Shown: positions 20,674 to 33,297 of the stretch, piece after piece
Numbering within the stretch: the stretch's first letter is position 1
Layout of the letters: each line of letters opens with the position of its first letter
Source: Botryosphaeria dothidea
Taxonomy: Eukaryota > Ascomycota > Dothideomycetes > Botryosphaeriales > Botryosphaeriaceae
DNA length: 64,000 nt
Assembly: GCA_011503125.2 (NCBI GenBank)
Contig: WWBZ02000033.1
Location: 4,278,001-4,342,000 of the forward strand
Reading direction: 5' to 3'
Position numbers and translations under genes: made by a program
Notes under the pieces: generated by a model
Database searches by the model: none
What the model was told of the DNA's origin: nothing
The model's input: only the letters and a program-made list of their open reading frames with translations

Positions 20674-23600
20674 ATGTCGTCTGAAAAGGTATGACTGAGC
20701 AGAGTTCTACTGCGAGACATGGTATCTAATCCTTCTCAGAACAACCACCCCAGCTCGACTCAGGATGCACTGCCGATTTATCGCCACCAAGGACGAGCGC
20801 TCGGTGTTTCATTCCAAGATGTTTCCGTCATTGGATCAGTCGATAGCCGGAATACAGCCCTGCTCGAAAGCCTGGCATCCAATCCTGCTGTTGGGTGTTG
20901 GGATAATCCCATTCGTGGGCTTGACAGCTCCGCGGCGCTCAAGTTCCTGCGCACATTGAAGAAGATATCTCAGGCTACAGGGATGGCGAACATCGTGACG
21001 CTCTATCAAACGTCAGAAACGATGTACACCGAGTGTTTTGACCGCATCATGGTGCTGTACGAAGGCAGGATGATATTCTGCGGGAAGGCCACAGAAGCAA
21101 AGCAGTACTTTGTGGACTTGGGTTTCTTTTGTCATAGCCGGCAAACAACTCCCGAGTTCCTGACAGCCGTCGCCTCCCCGGCTGAGCGTGTAGTGTGTGA
21201 TGACCACCATAGCCCGGTCTTCCTCGATCCCGACGCTCTTGCGCAGACTTTCAGGAAATCCCGACATTACGAACAGCTGAAAGCTGACATGGAGGCGTAT
21301 GACCTTCGCTTCAAGTCGGATCCTTCCCCTGTCAATGAGTTCATTACCGAGCATTCCAGACTAAGGTCCCGATGGGCCATCCCCAGAGCACCACACCCTG
21401 GTTCGATCATGAGGCAGACGTTGCGAGCAACGTGGCGCCACTTCGTACTTCTTTGGAACGATCGACGCTCCTACTTCACGGCAGTATCGATGACCATCAT
21501 CACGGCAGTCCTCAACGGCTCTGCCTTCTTTCACGCACCCAAGACCAGCACCGGCTCCTTCATGAAAGGCGGCGGCGTCTTCTTCACACTCATTTACTTC
21601 TTCCTCAACGCTCTCAGCCAGCTATCCTCTACCGTGACCGCGCGTCCAGTACTGGCGAAGCAGCACCGCCTCGGTTTCCTGCACCCCTTGTCCTACATCC
21701 TCACACAGACGCTCGCGGACTTGCCGACCGCATTCCTCGAATCCATGGTCTTCTCCGCGCCCTACTACTTCCTGCTCGGCCTGACCCCGACCGCATCGCA
21801 CTTCTTCACCTTCTACCTCGTCGTCTCGCTCTTCTACTGCGCCTCCCTTTCCCTGTTCCGCATGCTGGGCGCCTGGTCCCCCAACAACAACCTCGCCATG
21901 TTGATGGGCGGCGCCGCGCTACCCGTCAGTCTGGCTTATTCGGGATATGCACCGCCTGTCCCGACGATGCTTGGCTGGGGTAGCAGGATCAGGCGCATCT
22001 CTCCCAGCCCGTGGGCCCTAGAGGCGCTGATGGACAACGAGTTCGCCGGCATCGATCTGCGCTGCACCGATTCCCAGATGGTTCCCAGCGGTCCGGGATA
22101 TGGTGATCAGACGTACCAAGGGTGTCCGTTGCCAGGAGCTGGCAAGGGCCGAAACGGCATTCCGGGAGAGGAATATCTGGAGCAGTATTACGGCTGGCAC
22201 AGGGCGAATTTGTGGAGGAACGTGGGCATCATCGTGGCCATGTGGGCAATCTACGTGGCTCTCGCTGCCATCGGGCTGTCGGTCATGATCAAGGCAGTGG
22301 GGACGGAAGGCGGTATGGTGTACAAGCGGGGAGCGCGTCGGCCGGACGAAGTGCAAACACCGCACATGGGTGACAAGGTGCCTGATGTCGAAAAGCAAGC
22401 GGAACAACCAGGATCGCAGACGCCCAGCATAGGGTCAGCATCATCTAAGCATTCTCCTAACGGCTCTGAGTGCGACAAGTATGAGAGCAGCGATGACGAT
22501 CAGCCCGAAGCTCAGAGAAAGGCCACGGCTTCGACATTCACCTTCGAGGACGTCGTGTACACGATCAACGCAAATGGGGAGGAAAAGAGGCTTCTTCACA
22601 ACGTCAGCGGATACGTCAAGCCGGGCCAGCTGACGGCTCTGATGGGCGCGTCCGGCGCTGGCAAAACGACGCTGCTGGACACGCTCTCCCAGCGCAAGTC
22701 CGAAGGCAGGGTTGAGGGCATGGTTCTCCTCAACGGCAAGCCTCTCGACGCCGCGTTTGGGCGCGCTTCCGGGTTCTGCATGCAACAGGATGTTCACGAA
22801 CCGAATGCTACCGTTAGGGAAGCGTTGCAGTTTTCCGCGCTGATGAGACAGCCCAAGTCGGTGCCGGATGCGGAGAAGCTCGCTCACGTTGAGGAGATCA
22901 TCTCCTTGCTTGAACTTGCACCCATAGCGGATGCAATCATTGGTAGGCCGGGGATTGGGGGACTGGGCGTTGAGGAACGCAAGCGGGTGACTATTGGCGT
23001 TGAGCTGGCTGCCAAGCCGTCTGCCCTCCTCTTTCTGGACGAAGTAAGTAGGACTTGATTCTACTGGAGCCCGTCTGAAGCTAACCTCCTCCATAGCCCA
23101 CATCCGGGCTGGACTCCCAGGCCGCGTTCTCGATCGTTCGGTTCTTGCAGAGGATTGCGGCTCAAGGTATACCAGTTGTCTGCACCATCCATCAACCATC
23201 CGGTATTATCTTCGACATGTTCGATCACGTTTTGCTCCTCGCCCCGGGTGGCAAGACGCTTTATTTTGGAGAGACGGGCCACAACTGTCGTCGGGTTGTC
23301 GACTACTTTGCTCGTTATGGTGCCGTGATGAATGAGACTGAGAACCCTGCGGAATTCATCATCAACACTGCTACATCCAAAGAGGATCCTCCGAAGGACT
23401 GGGCTCGCATTTGGACCGAGTCTCCAGAGAATCAGCAAGTCCGAGCCAAGATCTCCGAGCTCAAGAACACCGCTGCTGCTGCCACAGAGCAGGACAGTTC
23501 TTCCGCCGCTCCAATCCAAGCCTTCGCCCTGCCGCTGCAAGATCAGATCATCAAGCTCACCACGCGCCACCGGATCTCTGTCTGGCGCGACGGCTTCTAC

Positions 23601-24482
23601 AACTTCAGCAAGCTCTACAAGGTCCTCTTCACCGAGACGTTCCTCGCCTTCAACTTCTTCCAAGCCGATGCTTCCCTCCAGGGCACGCAGAACCGCATGC
23701 TCTTCTTCCTACTCGCCTCCTGGCTCGTCCCCACCATCGTCCCGGACATCCAGGCCGTCTGGTACTCCAAATGGGCCCTCTACACCGCCCGCGAGAAAAA
23801 CGGCATCTACTCCCAGCACGCCCTCGTCGCCTCCCTCGTCCTCGTCGAGCTCCCGTGGCAAGCCCTCGCCTCCGCGCTCGCCTTCCTCTGCTCCTACTGG
23901 ACCATCGGCTACCCGCCCACCGCCACCCAGACGGGCTACTCGCTCCTCCTCTTCTGCCTGCTCGGCGTGTTTGGCACCGGCTTCGCCCAGACGCTCGCCG
24001 CCCTCTGCCCGTCCGAGAGCGTCGTCGCCTACGCCAACTCCCTCGTCTGGGTCGTCCTCACGGCCTTCACCGGCGCCGCCATCCCGCACGCCCTCATGAA
24101 CGCCTTCTACAAGCCCTGGCTCTTCTGGGCCGACCCGCTCAGGTACTTCGTCGGCGGCGCGGCCGAGAACGTCATGCACGGCGTGTCGGTCGTGTGCGCG
24201 GCGCGCGACCTCACCGTCTTCGACCCCCCGCCGGGGCAGACGTGCGGGGCGTACATGGCGGATTACCTTGCGAGCGGCAGCGGGTATCTGGTTGATGTCG
24301 ATGCGACGGGCGATTGCGAGTACTGCAGTTATGCGGATGGGGATGAGTATGCGGCGAGTTTGGATTTTTGGTACGGCAGGAGGTGGAGCGATTTTGGCAT
24401 CTTTCTGGCGTTTTGCGTGAGTAATGTGGTATTGGCGTTTTTGGTGCCGTGGGTGAGAAGATGGTGGGTGCGGAGGAAGTAG
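20674..24482 (+). CDS. PDR-type ABC transporter lacking the Walker A half of NBD1
   Basis: Preferred exons are 20674-20688, 20740-23043 and 23097-24482 (1234 residues). A start at 20719 without the first intron is the alternative. Fungal pleiotropic drug resistance pumps have order NBD1-TMD1-NBD2-TMD2 and about 1400-1500 residues. NBD1 here jumps from an N-terminal strand (LGVSFQDVSVIG) straight to its Walker B/D-loop region (VGCWDNPIRGLDSS, about residue 56). About 150-200 residues holding Walker A and the ABC signature are absent. TMD1 is intact. NBD2 is complete, with GASGAGKTT at about 642, a degenerate LGVEERKR signature and LFLDEPTSGLDS across the second intron. TMD2 follows with a normal hydrophobic end. 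PDR pumps export xenobiotics and metabolites at the plasma membrane. With NBD1 gutted, activity is doubtful despite an otherwise open frame. Confidence 0.82.
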
Positions 24483-25403
24483 GGCGATTGTTTGGGATGG
24501 GCGAGATCGATGAGGGCTGAGAAGCATAGATGGTTAGAACTACGAGTGATAGACTGACATTCAAAGGTAGAATCGGTGTACGGAAGCTGTAGTGGGTCAG
24601 AATGATGACGGGATTGAATTGTTCTCATGGAGCTTGCAAGCATGGAGAAAGCCCTAAGCGACCGTGTACGGTTAGCATGTATGGGACGACAACTGTCGGT
24701 GTCGCGGATAGGACTTCCGTCCGGTGGGGAGCATTGGCTGCACGGCTATAGATGATTGGGGGCCAAACCGATTCTACCGGCATGACAGAGCAGCCCCGTG
24801 GGGCCGATGGATACAAATTGTCCGGGGCATTGGGCAGTCGTGATTCGCGGATTTGCCTTAACCGAGATCTGGAGGTCGGCAAACCGTTTGCATGGCATCC
24901 GCATGGGGAAATCAAGGCCGGCCCGCGTCCGTATGTACACTTGGGAATATCGGGACGACTTCATACTGGTTAGCGTCGTTTGTGTAATGTTTTTTTTTTT
25001 TTCCTGTTTTGTGGCTGCATCTCGAGGTTTGCGTGCGTCAGGATGGTCGGGCTCAGAAGGAAACAGGGAGCAAGTTGAATTTCTCTGTGAAGGCCACTGG
25101 GAAGAATCCCGTGATGGTATTGTACTATACAGAACTCTTTTTAGGGGCCGTTCGGTATGGCTGCAGCCACAACGGCGCTGCCATGCAGGATCTCGACCGC
25201 CGCAGCCACACGCCCAGCAATTGTGGCTGCAGGAAGGATCGCGTACCTTGAGAGCCTTGCAGATGGATACGAAAATGCCAGGCAAATACTGTATTTCTCC
25301 CAGAGGTTTACGGAGTATTTTTGTTTAAATTGTCCGCCGCCGGCTATCTTTCCTGCAGTGTCTGGATTTTGGGAGTGCACCGCTGCGCACAACACCTCCA
25401 GCC
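24483..25403. other. intergenic, nothing recognised
   Basis: This is the 3' flank of the ABC transporter and the promoter of the FAD oxidase. A T tract lies at about 24990-25001. No supported feature was found. Confidence 0.4.
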
Positions 25404-27413
25404 ATGAAGGGGCGCTACAATCCGAAAAACTGCCTTGGGCAGCTGGCAATTGCTCTTCTCGGTGTCACACATGCAGCTGCTTCTGGTCTGACGCCTGCGC
25501 CATTCTTCGCTTGGGAGAAGGAAGTGGCCAATTCCACTCTGGCGCCTGGTTATTCCCCCTACGACAAGTACCTCGCTTTCGCCAACTCGAGTTCTGGAAC
25601 GGGACAGCTGTTCAACGGAAGCTGCAAAGTGTTCCCCGGCGATGCGGCATGGCCGTCTTCAGAGGTTTGGCAGTTTTTCAACGACAAGCTGGGAGGTGGT
25701 CTCATTCAGACGATGCCACTTGCGCACGACTGCTACAATACCGCCTGGGGAGAGTACGACGCCTCACAGTGCGCCTACATCTCATCCGACTGGAACATAT
25801 CCTTCTTGCAGTAAGCCGAGGTCAACCCCTCCCATGTTTCTTGGGCTGCGCTAATGTTCTCCCAGCACCGACGATCCATCCTCCGTTGCATGGCCTCTGT
25901 TCCAAGGGCGCACCTGCCTGCCAGATGGCTTCAACGTGACAGATACCTGCACACTCGGTGGATCCCCTTCGTATGTCGTAAACGTCTCCACGACGGCAGA
26001 CGTCCAGCTCGCCGTCAACTTTGCCCGCAACGCGAACGTCCGCCTCATTGTCAAGAACACCGGCCACGACTTCGGCGGGAGATCAACAGGAGCTGGCGCC
26101 CTGAGCATATGGACGCACAATCTGAAGGACCTGACGCTTATCGATGATTACACCACTCCATCCTACAGCGGAAAGGCAATTCACATCGGTGCGGGGATTC
26201 AGGTCTATGAACTGTACGAGTTTGCGGAAGCGAATGGTGTGACTGCCATTGGAGGTGAATGCGATGTAAGAATTTTGACATCCATTGATATGGAAGTACG
26301 AAGACTGATCCCATATAGACCGTTGGTGTTGCGGGTGGCTACATCCTCGGCGGCGGCCACTCCCCCTTATCCAGCATCTACGGCATGGCGGCCGACCACG
26401 TCCTGGCCCTCAACGTCGTCCTCCCGTCCGGCGAGTTCGTCACCGCCTCCGAAACCTCGCACCCGGACCTCTTCTGGGCGCTCCGCGGCGGCGGCGGCAG
26501 CACCTTCGGCGTCGTGACGTCCGTGACGGTCAAAGCCCTGCCCGGGATCCCCGTCACCATCTCGACCTTCTCCTTCGCGACGGGCGCCAACGTCACCGCC
26601 GACGCCTTCTGGCGCGGCGTGCGCGCCTACTTCGACCACTTCCTCGCCAACGCCGACGCCGGCACCTACGCCTACTGGTGGGTCATTCCCACCGGCCCGC
26701 AGCAGTTCCTCTTCCAGATGCGCCCCTTCTTCGCGCCCAATCACACCGTCCCGCAGTTCGAGCAGCTCGTCGCCCCGTGGTTCGCGCAGCTGCGCGTCCT
26801 GGGCATATCCGTCGCGCCCAACACGACACACTACGCCTCCTTCTACGGCGCGTGGAACGACGGCTTCGAGTTCGAGAGCGTCGGCAACGTCGACGGCCGC
26901 AGCGGCTCGCGCCTGTTTCCGCGCGACAGTTTCGCGGACGAGGCGTCCCTCGACGCCACCTTCAACGCCATCCGCAACACGACCGAGAACGCGGGCGCCG
27001 TGCTGCTGGCGTTCAACATGAAGAACGCGGCGCCCGCGGGTGCGGCGGACAACGCCGTCAACACGCACTGGCGCGACAGCTACCTGCACGCGTGCGCGGC
27101 GGCGTCGTGGCCGGCGGACGCGTCGCCGGAGGCGATCGCGCGCGAGTTCGATCGGCTGACGTACGAGGTCTTTGGGCAGTGGAGGGCGGTCAGTCCCCGT
27201 GGCGGCGCGTACGCGAATGAGGCGGACATCCAGGAGCCGAACTGGCAGGAGGCGTTTTTCGGGGGCAACTATGCGAGGTTGGCGGCGCTGAAGGAGGAGG
27301 TCGATCCGTGGGGCGTGTTTTATGCGCCTACGGCGGTGGGCAGCGAGGCGTGGGAGGTGCGGACCGTGGATGGGTTGAAGACGCAGAATGGGCGGTTGTG
27401 TCGGAAGGGGTGA
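25404..27413 (+). CDS. secreted FAD-linked oxidase, berberine-bridge-enzyme-like
   Basis: Exons 25404-25810, 25866-26265 and 26319-27413 encode 633 residues. A signal peptide (about 1-27) precedes a PCMH-type FAD-binding domain (FAD_binding_4) and a C-terminal BBE motif ([14 protein letters not shown]). His203 in KNTGHDFGG and Cys268 in GGECDTVGVAGG occupy the two positions that give bicovalent 8-alpha-histidyl and 6-S-cysteinyl flavin attachment in known family members. The GGGHS motif follows the cysteine. Such enzymes oxidise alcohols, sugars or alkaloid-like substrates with O2. Many N-glycosylation sequons (for example NVST, NHT) fit secretion. The substrate is unknown. It follows the ABC transporter in the same direction, with about 0.9 kb between. 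Confidence 0.92.
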
Positions 27414-30400
27414 AGTGGGATCGGTGGTTGCGGATTGTTACATGCTACAAGTGATAAATTGTGTGTGATTTTTGGTCATCCAGGTGGCGAATGCCGGATG
27501 CTCTAATTATTTTCTTCCTATTTGCCGTTTGTGACCACACTACCATCAGGTACAAACATATTCTTCAGACTGGCTCGGGAGATTTTTCCTCCAATGATCT
27601 ATGAAGCATTTTACGTGTGGGAGATTTTAGACCGACCTGAGTTTCCACGAAATTGGAATTAAGCAGTTGGACAAACAATTAGTTGTAAGAAGAACAAGGA
27701 CAATATCCCCGATTTTCAATTCCGTGAGTTACAGGGATAGTGACTCTAATATGCGTCTCGTGTTTCAACCGATATTGTTTCATTGGTATGAATACAACGT
27801 GGGAATGGGCATCGGTGAGTTGGGAATTGAACCACTCGTAAAAGAGACACTTCAAGAAGATTCTAAGAAAATAACGGAAGTCTCTGAGGTACCATTCAAT
27901 AGAAATATTTGGTAGCCATATTTCGACCTAGTGCCGTATCATTTTCGCATCCGTAGACAATAGATCCGGCTTGTGTTTGTCATTATGAACTTAAGCTTCT
28001 CTGCTGGAAGTTTGCTGAACCTAATAAAATATATTCACTTAGCCATGATTACATTTGTGACGTCTATAATATCGGTAATCATGATCCCTGTTCGTGCTGC
28101 AGGTTTAACGCAACGTATAAACTTTATATATTCTCCATCAGCAATGCTTAGAACGAAGCCTACTCGAATACAAATATTAGCTTTATTGTGTTAGATTTGA
28201 GAGTGAAGAGTTGTGAGGTCAGAAAAGAGAGTAGATTCTGCCTATCTCCCGAGAGGGAGGTCGTTAGGCTTACTTATATATATAAAAGAGTGTTAAAATA
28301 ACCGAGGAGAACAGAAGCCGATGTTGATATCCGAAGCTTGTGAATATGAGGAGTAGTGAGGAGGTGGCAAAGAGTAGCTATTGATCTTGATGCCCGAAAG
28401 AATGTGATGCCTGATATAGTAGGGCAAAATAGTCTGACATATTGACTAACGTGGTTCTTTATGCGGAATTCATCTCAATTCAAGACTACCGGACCACAAA
28501 TACATATTGGAGTTTGCGCTGTTCCGTTCAATCACCCACCACCGCCATCTCATTGATTGCTTCCTTGGCTCGGAAACCACGGTGGTGGAACACTTCGGAA
28601 ACACACGGTGGAGGTGCCCGCATTCATCAGTCTCCGTAATCCTACCTCAATCCTGGAAATGAATGTCTCAAACAAGACAGGACACAGGTGAAGTTCTCCG
28701 CAACCGTTGTCAACTGTTCAAAACTACAGTAGGTTTAGGTATCATAATTTCACGCACGTCTATGATCATAAGTTGCAGTCTGGTGTTGCAGAGTAGGTAG
28801 CGTTGATCGGTCGAGACGTCGGTTCGACCCAATTCCGACCCTGTTTCCGCCAACAAAATCAAATGAATTAAACACCAATAGACCAAGTTCATCCAACGAC
28901 TCGTCGTGAGAGTCCACGACCATTCGGAAGACCTGGAAATGTCACCTCCCAGGCGTGCCTCATCTCGCTGATTGCGGATCTGTGGCGCTCTGCTGCGATT
29001 TTCCCAGCTGACCGGTCAAAAACCCGCTTTCCATATCTCGACCACTCGTATCTCCTCGTACCCGTCACCGCCTCGCAGCCAATCCCCCGCAGACTCGCAT
29101 CCGGCTTGCTCCATCAATAGATACCAGGCGCGGTAGTCCGGCCGGCCTGAGCGACCATGTCGAGGGTAAATCTCGGGAAACAGTGGAGTCGAGCACTAAC
29201 TCACTGCTTCACCGGGTCTACGCTTGGAGGCCGTACTTGCGGAATGCAGTAAGCAGCTGTCTCACTTACTCGTATCATTATTGTAGAGGCTGAGAAAGAA
29301 GGGTGGTCCCACAAGCCGACGGATGAGCTAAATCGGCGAGTCATGGGCCAGTTCGCGCCCACGGCTGCGATCGACGGGCGCGCGTTTGAGGCGTTCTCCC
29401 CGGACGCCGTGGCGCACATTGGCGTCTTAACTAGTGTGGAGGCGCCACGAAACAGCCACGTACCGAATACGCCGTATGGTGCGGGCTTAAGAGGGCGCCT
29501 TTTGTGCTTGTGGTGTTTCTGAAAATTAATAGCGGAGGTGCTGGGAGAGGTTCCAAGAAAAGTGCGGCTGTGTATACGTAGGGCTGTTTCATCAAGCGTT
29601 CGACGTCCTGTTCCTGGAAGGTGGGGGAGCGGCCCGTGTTCTCGAGTATCGGACCGCCCTCATCCCATACGGAGTGAACCGGTCATCCCGGTGTGATCGG
29701 TCGAGACTGTTCGCGTCATATTCGGTAAGAAGAGGGCTGATCGGCTGTGGAGGATCATTAACGTCAATCTCCAGAAGACGAGTAATGAGACTCTCTGTAA
29801 GCAACCACATGGAGTTTTGGGAGCGGTTGAGAGGTCATGTGGTGGGTAGGCCTTCAGCCCAACAGACGGAGACAGCTGATCTCAATTGTGCTGCAGCTCG
29901 CTGACCGCAAGAGACTGACTAGGTGGGAGAAGTGCCGGACATCGTATGTTTGATTCTTTTGTAACCAGATACACGGGAATGCAACAGGAATATTATACAT
30001 CCGGGGCCTATAGATCAAACTCGGCCACTGTAACGAGCAAAAGCTTCCAGACCAGCCGCCCGCGTTTCAAAGTGGGGAGCTGCAGGAACGGGCGAGGTTG
30101 AAACAGGCCACATGACGTGTGCTTTTCTTGGGAGCTCGAAGTGGTTCTTCCATGGCTTCGGATCTCAGGGATCGGTGAAGGCCCGACCCAGAATGGACGG
30201 TGTAGACGCGCATTGAACAGAGGAGGCGGCCTCAACCTTGAAACCAGACATGGCTGCTGCGCACCTTGGTGTCTTGGCCGGGTCATAGGGAGAGGGACCT
30301 GAGAACGCTGAGCCACTTTCTGGTTGGCGGGTGCGTGTAACAGTTAAGAAACATCCGACCATCGGCCGCGTGGTAAGTATGCTACTTCTTGTCCGTTTGA

Positions 30401-31698
30401 CGTTGACACGTTACCAAGCAATGCTCGCCGGGCGCGTATGCAAACAGATGTTCCACAATGCTGGGGTTGTTGCGCATTGCATTCGGTGAAGCAAAGTCCG
30501 AAGAAGCGGCAAGGCGGTGGCGCGGGACTCTGAGTCAGTGCATGCTTATCGACATTTGCCGCGCCCATCCCTGCCGATCGCAGACGAAAGATGGCGTAGG
30601 CGGTCCTGGCGGGGCACACAGACCAGGCTCGAGGCAATAGCAGAGAGAGGTTAGGCGCGCCGTTATAGCTGGAATTAGGGAACACTCCCTTCCAGAACAC
30701 GACTCGGCCGACCCCCCCGCCCTACAAAGCGACGATGGTGGCTGTCGCTTATGCCAATGACGTACAGGAGCCATGTTTCAGAGAGAATCCGTTTCAGGGC
30801 GCCTCCCGACTACAAAACTCGCCCGCCGCCAAGCATCACCACTACGTCTCTCAACACCATCCGCGTTTTCCACCAGCGACCCATCGTCTTGTCTCCGGGC
30901 GGCCGCCAACCGCTAAGTGAGAGCACATATGTGGAATCCATCAACATCACGCCGATCCGCAGACGCTCGGTTGGAGTTAGCGCATCCATCCACAGGCCCG
31001 CCGCCAAGTGCGCAGGTTGACGGGACAAGACCTTGGCTCGTCTCGCCATTCAGGTCCGCTGGCGGTTCCGTGCCTGGACTGTCTCAGCACGTGGGCGGAG
31101 CAGCCTCGCCTGCGGGCGATTCAGTCACTCAGTGGCGGAGAAACAGAACGACAATCTCCTGAGTGCAGCGCAAGGCATCCCGCCCAGACGACCCGACATA
31201 TCGTGATCTGCCAAACATGGCCCCGAACAACTGCCAGGGATAGCCGGTGGCGGAAGCTGCTTGCTTGACCACAACCTTAACACTTTGTTTGGAAGAAGCT
31301 TCGGAAGGGGCCAGAGCGTGCCTCCCGACGAACCACAATCCGACCGCCCAGCACGCAATAGTGGGAATGTGTTCCATGATGACATGGAGAAAGAGCTGGG
31401 AAACAACGTGATAAGCGTGTGCAAACAAACAGTGACCGGCGGAGCGGAGACCAGCACACTCCCCCGCCAGCTCGGATCCAAAACAGGGAGTTCCCTCGCC
31501 CAGCTCCGCGCATCTATCTGAATCTCTTGGGCGCGTGCCTCCACCCCGCCAAGATCCCTCCGAAGAGACACCATGGTCAGTGTCAGGGCTCCTTTGGTCT
31601 CGCTTAGTCCGCAAAGAGATTGGCCATTGCGGTTGTGGCGCACCACGAAGCCCGTTGTTGTAGCGAGAACGGTGCTCCCACACCTGCCGCCCGGTGTG
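27414..31698. other. 4.3 kb gene-free region, AT-rich in its first third
   Basis: From about 27420 to 28450 the sequence is visibly AT-rich with only tiny open frames, unlike its GC-rich surroundings. This fits old RIP-degraded repeat DNA. Near 28246-28290 a CTCCCGAGAGGGAG palindrome is followed by TATATATATAAAA, an LTR-promoter-like arrangement. From 28900 to 31690 composition returns to average. One clean but unrecognised open frame lies at about 29288-29520 (plus). The rightmost part is the pectate lyase promoter. Confidence 0.45.
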
Positions 31699-31705
31699 TA
31701 TAAAG
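31699..31705 (+). promoter_or_regulatory. TATA box of the pectate lyase gene
   Basis: TATAAAG lies about 150 bp upstream of the pectate lyase ATG and is followed by a CT/CA-rich leader. The spacing suits a strongly inducible secreted-enzyme gene. The assignment is by motif and position only. Confidence 0.5.
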
Positions 31706-31856
31706 CCAGCCATCGAGCCGCCTCCATATTGTCTTCAGCAAGCAGGCCTTCCTCTTCCAAGCAGTCCCAAAGCAACCTCCAATCCGCTCTCTCAGCAATC
31801 ACTCACTCTCCCTCGACGGGTAATCAACAAAGTCAACCACACCACCAACCGACAAA

Positions 31857-32724
31857 ATGAAGTACTCCACCACTCTCTCTATTGCCGCCTCCCTGGCTGT
31901 GGCCAACGCTGGCCAGCTCCGCTCTCTTGGCATCTCTCGCCGCCAGAGCGGTCTGTCCATCCCCACCTCCGCTGGCACTGAGACGCTCAGCGAGCCTCAG
32001 TACATCACTGGCTCCTTCGACGGTGGCCTGAAGACCTACGGCCGTGGCGTTTCCTGCAGCAGCGGCGAGGGTGGCGAGGCTGATGCTGTCTTCGTCCTCC
32101 AGGACGGTGCCAGCCTGAGCAACGCCATCATCGGCGCTGACCAGATCGAGGGCGTCTACTGCATGGGTGCCTGCACCATCAGCAACGTCTGGTGGGAGGC
32201 CGTCTGCGAGGGTAAGCTTTCTTCATTCCCGTTTTCCATCGCCATATCCTGACTTTTTATCTACAGACGCTCTCTCGATCAAGGGCGACGGTGATGTCTC
32301 CGTCTCCGGCGGTGGTGCCCAGGGCGCCAAGGACAAGGTCATCCAGCACAACGCCGTCGGCACCGTCACCATCGACGGCTTCACCGTCTCCGACTTCGGC
32401 AAGCTGTACCGCTCCTGCGGCAACTGCGACGGCAACACCGGCGGCCGCAACGTCGTCATCAAGAACGTCAAGGCCTACTCCGGCAGCCAGCTCGCCGGCA
32501 TCAACTCCAACCTCGGCGACACCGCCTCCATCACCGACACCTGCGCCACCGAAGTCGAGACTGTAAGAATGCCCATCCAGCCTCTGATGCACACTCCATG
32601 CTAATGCACTCAACAACAGCCCTGCGCCGAGTACGAGGGTAACTCCACCGGTGATGAGCCCACCGAGTCCGGCTCCGGCCCCAGCAACGCTTGCGTGTAC
32701 ACCGAACCCCTCCCTGCCTGCTAA
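31857..32724 (+). CDS. secreted pectate lyase, polysaccharide lyase family 3
   Basis: Exons 31857-32211, 32267-32562 and 32620-32724 encode 251 residues, the usual size for PL3. Introns have GTAAGC and GTAAGA donors. A signal peptide (1-18, ending VANAG) precedes a short propeptide that may be cut at ISRRQ. The catalytic parallel beta-helix contains the family landmarks [24 protein letters not shown] and the Cys-rich turn [12 protein letters not shown]. The lysine in the segment KLYRSCGNC and nearby acidic residues match PL3's calcium and catalytic region. It cleaves de-esterified pectin in plant cell walls by beta-elimination. The leader is preceded by a TATA box. Codon use is strongly GC3-biased, suggesting high expression. 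Confidence 0.94.
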
Positions 32725-33297
32725 GCGCCCGGATTTGATGCGACACTTTGGCCTGACAACTAGCGGTACTTCTTTTGTGGCTGGGATATCCAAAGTGGCA
32801 TTCTTCTCTAATCTCCTATTTCAACTGTAACTATAAGCTCTTTTGACGCTTTGTATATACCAGAAAGCACGCTCTGCGGACTGCCAAAAATATGGGTGCA
32901 TTTTGAGGCGTGTGACTGTGATTTACGATGTGAGTGATAGATCAAGAAACCGGTACACACTCGGCAAATGGAAAAGCACCGTCGAAAAAGACAGTGGAGC
33001 CTACAGTCGACAAGACTATAAATAATTCTCTGCCCGAAATAGCAAGTCATCGATTCAACCCTTTCTATAGAGAAGAAAATCATTCACGGATAGTGAAAAC
33101 ACCCTCTGACGTGGAGGGTTAACGTTGGCGCACCCGGCTACCGCTATTGGGAAGGTGGAATGCGTAGCTGACCTGTTTATAGACGCGCGTAGTTATCATC
33201 CCAGCCGCACCGCATGCCACCATCGGTGCCGTGAGCGTGTTATCTTGACGTTCAATCGTTGACGCATCTTTGCGGTTGATCATCCTCGACGAAAGAC
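32725..33297. other. intergenic, nothing recognised
   Basis: This is the 3' flank of the pectate lyase and the region before the sulfotransferase-like pseudogene. No supported feature. Confidence 0.4.

Noticed and set aside
3215..27413. Secondary-metabolite cluster hypothesis (P450, dioxygenase, regulator, ABC pump, FAD oxidase)
   Set aside because: No backbone synthase (PKS, NRPS, terpene) is present, and housekeeping wall and metal genes intervene.
28780..28870. GGTTCGACCC resembling a tRNA T arm
   Set aside because: The only pairing gives a 12-nt loop; no cloverleaf can be drawn.
29288..29520. Clean open stretch (EAEKEGWSHKPTDELNRRV...)
   Set aside because: Reads protein-like but no start, family or neighbouring exon could be found, so it was left out of the gene list.
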